Of a stretch of 7,163 nt of DNA, positions 6,236 through 7,163 are shown in pieces. Origin of the DNA: Deltaproteobacteria bacterium (lineage in GTDB: Bacteria; Myxococcota; Polyangia; Haliangiales; Haliangiaceae); contig JAGSPR010000358.1 in NCBI GenBank assembly GCA_018262455.1, forward strand, positions 1-7,163, read 5' to 3'. Under the pieces are notes generated by a model that ran no database searches, had not been told where the DNA came from, and worked only from the letters and a program-made list of their open reading frames with translations. The first letter of the stretch is position 1, and each line of letters starts with the position of its first letter. The translations under genes were made by a program, and so were the position numbers.

Positions 6236-6264
6236 ATCAACAATTGATTCCCAACCCACGTCAA
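6236..6264 (-). promoter_or_regulatory. Possible sigma70-type promoter for the small gene
   Basis: On the minus strand TTGACG (6264-6259) is followed by a 17-base spacer and GTTGAT (6241-6236). The -35 box matches consensus at 5 of 6 and the -10 box at 3 of 6. It lies in a locally A/T-richer patch of the divergent region and would give a leader of about 70 bases. The remainder of 6174-6351 shows only a short GCCTC-GGC-GAGGC hairpin at 6277-6289. Confidence 0.3.
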
Positions 6265-6339
6265 ATCGCCCGAGGAGCCTCGGCGAGGCGGGCGTATCCG
6301 AATTTTCCCGAGCACAGACGCCGCGCGGACCGGGTGGCA

Positions 6340-6345
6340 TACGAT
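6340..6345 (+). promoter_or_regulatory. Possible -10 box placing transcription start at the DJ-1 ATG
   Basis: TACGAT matches the -10 consensus at 4 of 6 and ends 6 bases before the ATG at 6352. With no ribosome site there, a leaderless transcript is conceivable. No good -35 box is found at the expected distance, so this is weak. Confidence 0.2.
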
Positions 6346-6351
6346 GCCGCG

Positions 6352-7089
6352 ATGGCCAAGGTGGTGTTTCCGCTACCCGATCGCGACTTCGACATCACCG
6401 AGGTCGCGGTTCCATGGAGGCTGCTCGTCGACGCGGGCCACGAGGTGGTGTTCGCCACCGAGGCCGGCGCCACGCCGGCCTGCGATCCACTCCTGCTGAC
6501 CGGGGTCGTGTTCGGCGCATTCGGTGCGCGCCCCGAGCCGATCGAGTTCTATCACCAGCTCGAGCAGGCGCCCGCGTTCGTGTCGCCGCTCACGTGGAGC
6601 GACTGCGATCCGGCGGCGTTCGACGCGCTGTTCCTCGCAGGCGGACACGCTCCCGGGATGCGCCAGTACCTCGGGAGCGAGCAGGTCCAGCGCTTCATCG
6701 CGGCGTTCTTTGCCACGCCGAAGCCGGTCGCCGCGATCTGCCACGGCGTCCTCGCGGCGGCGCGTGCGAAGCGGGCCGATGGGGCGTCGGTGCTGCACGG
6801 CATCCGGACGACGTGCCTGCCCAAGTACATGGAACGCAGCGCGTACTTCGCGACGTTCTGGCGACGCGGCCGCTACTACCGCACGTACCCGGCGTACGTC
6901 GAGGACGAGGTACGCGCCGCGCTCGCCGAGCCGGACCACTTCGAGCGCGGCCCCCGCAACCTCTTCAAGCGCGGCACGCGCGACGATGACAGCGCGGCAT
7001 TCGTCGTCGAAGCTGGCCGCTACGTGTCGGGGCGATGGCCCGGCGATGCGTACTTGATCGGCAAGAAGCTGATCGAGCGCCTCGGATAG
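6352..7089 (+). CDS. DJ-1/PfpI-family protein
   Basis: A 245-residue protein of the DJ-1/PfpI (class I glutamine-amidotransferase-like) superfamily, which includes glyoxalases, chaperones and deglycase-like proteins. The alpha/beta core begins MAKVVFPLPDRDFD. Glu17, in ITEVAVPWRLLVDAGHEV, matches the conserved acid that sits by the reactive cysteine. FATEAGATPACDP follows at 35-45, then the oxyanion-type LFLAGGHAPGM at 93-103. The nucleophile elbow is VAAICHGVLAAARA, with Cys130 and His131. Beyond about residue 150 the tail is rich in Tyr and Arg (YFATFWRRGRYYRTYPAYV) and probably forms the family-specific cap, ending in a typical GDAYLIGKKLIE helix. ATG 6352 fits the core start; upstream in-frame sequence back to 6244 does not look coding. 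No ribosome site is seen close to the start. It is transcribed away from the small gene. The exact reaction cannot be told from sequence. Confidence 0.9.
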   Translation: MAKVVFPLPDRDFDITEVAVPWRLLVDAGHEVVFATEAGATPACDPLLLTGVVFGAFGARPEPIEFYHQLEQAPAFVSPLTWSDCDPAAFDALFLAGGHAPGMRQYLGSEQVQRFIAAFFATPKPVAAICHGVLAAARAKRADGASVLHGIRTTCLPKYMERSAYFATFWRRGRYYRTYPAYVEDEVRAALAEPDHFERGPRNLFKRGTRDDDSAAFVVEAGRYVSGRWPGDAYLIGKKLIERLG

Positions 7090-7092
7090 CGC

Positions 7093-7159
7093 GCAGCGAA
7101 GCTGCCTGGCGGGGAATGCCTCCGGCGCGGATTCCGAGCCGAGCGCGCACCCGCGCGCT
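7093..7159 (+). repeat. Cluster of three hairpins after the DJ-1 gene
   Basis: Starting 3 bases after the stop are GCAGC-GAA-GCTGC (7093-7105), a bulged hairpin GGAAT-GCC-TCC-GGC-gcgg-ATTCC (7113-7135), and a 7-bp stem AGCGCGC-ACCC-GCGCGCT (7142-7159). No T-run follows inside the window. They may terminate or protect the transcript, or belong to the same repeat family as the hairpin beside the DUF4266 stop. Confidence 0.5.
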
Positions 7160-7163
7160 GGGG

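Overview
The window is GC-rich DNA (well over 60% GC by eye), with strong G/C bias at third codon positions and long open antisense frames that come with it. Lipoprotein-rich, densely packed genes and the best-recognised families (a DUF4266/DUF3570/TlpA cassette, a polyphosphate-glucokinase-like ROK protein and an M1 aminopeptidase lipoprotein) suggest a Gram-negative bacterium, most likely a myxobacterium-like (Myxococcota) lineage. That placement is inference; no rRNA or other marker gene is present.

Five genes run leftward in close order from about 5690 to 66. A ROK-family glucokinase (ppgK-like) is followed 30 bases later by a large M1 aminopeptidase lipoprotein. A 73-residue DUF4266 lipoprotein comes 39 bases after that. 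Next is a DUF3570 outer-membrane beta-barrel, and last a TlpA-like thioredoxin lipoprotein whose GTG start overlaps the barrel stop by 4 bases. The last three form a recognisable envelope cassette: small Cys-rich lipoprotein, barrel and periplasmic thiol redox protein. The ApbE flavin transferase that I recall often accompanying such cassettes is not visible, but the window ends 65 bases past the thioredoxin gene.

The most unusual stretch lies between the DUF4266 and DUF3570 genes (about 1730-1921). It holds two perfect tandem copies of a 66-bp unit, several short hairpins whose loop reads GAA on the gene strand, and a larger bulged hairpin starting at the DUF4266 stop codon. The repeat runs exactly up to where the DUF3570 start codon should be. 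The signal peptide is visible but is preceded by GTC instead of a start codon, so the start of this gene appears overwritten or displaced by the repeat.

Right of the operon (5694-6351) are a leader-like region with mutually exclusive inverted repeats and a T-tailed G/C hairpin just before ppgK, and a small leftward gene for a 65-residue charged protein with a clear ribosome binding site. A divergent intergenic region follows. A rightward DJ-1/PfpI-family gene (6352-7089) ends the coding part, and the last 74 bases hold three hairpins, one resembling the hairpin next to the DUF4266 stop.
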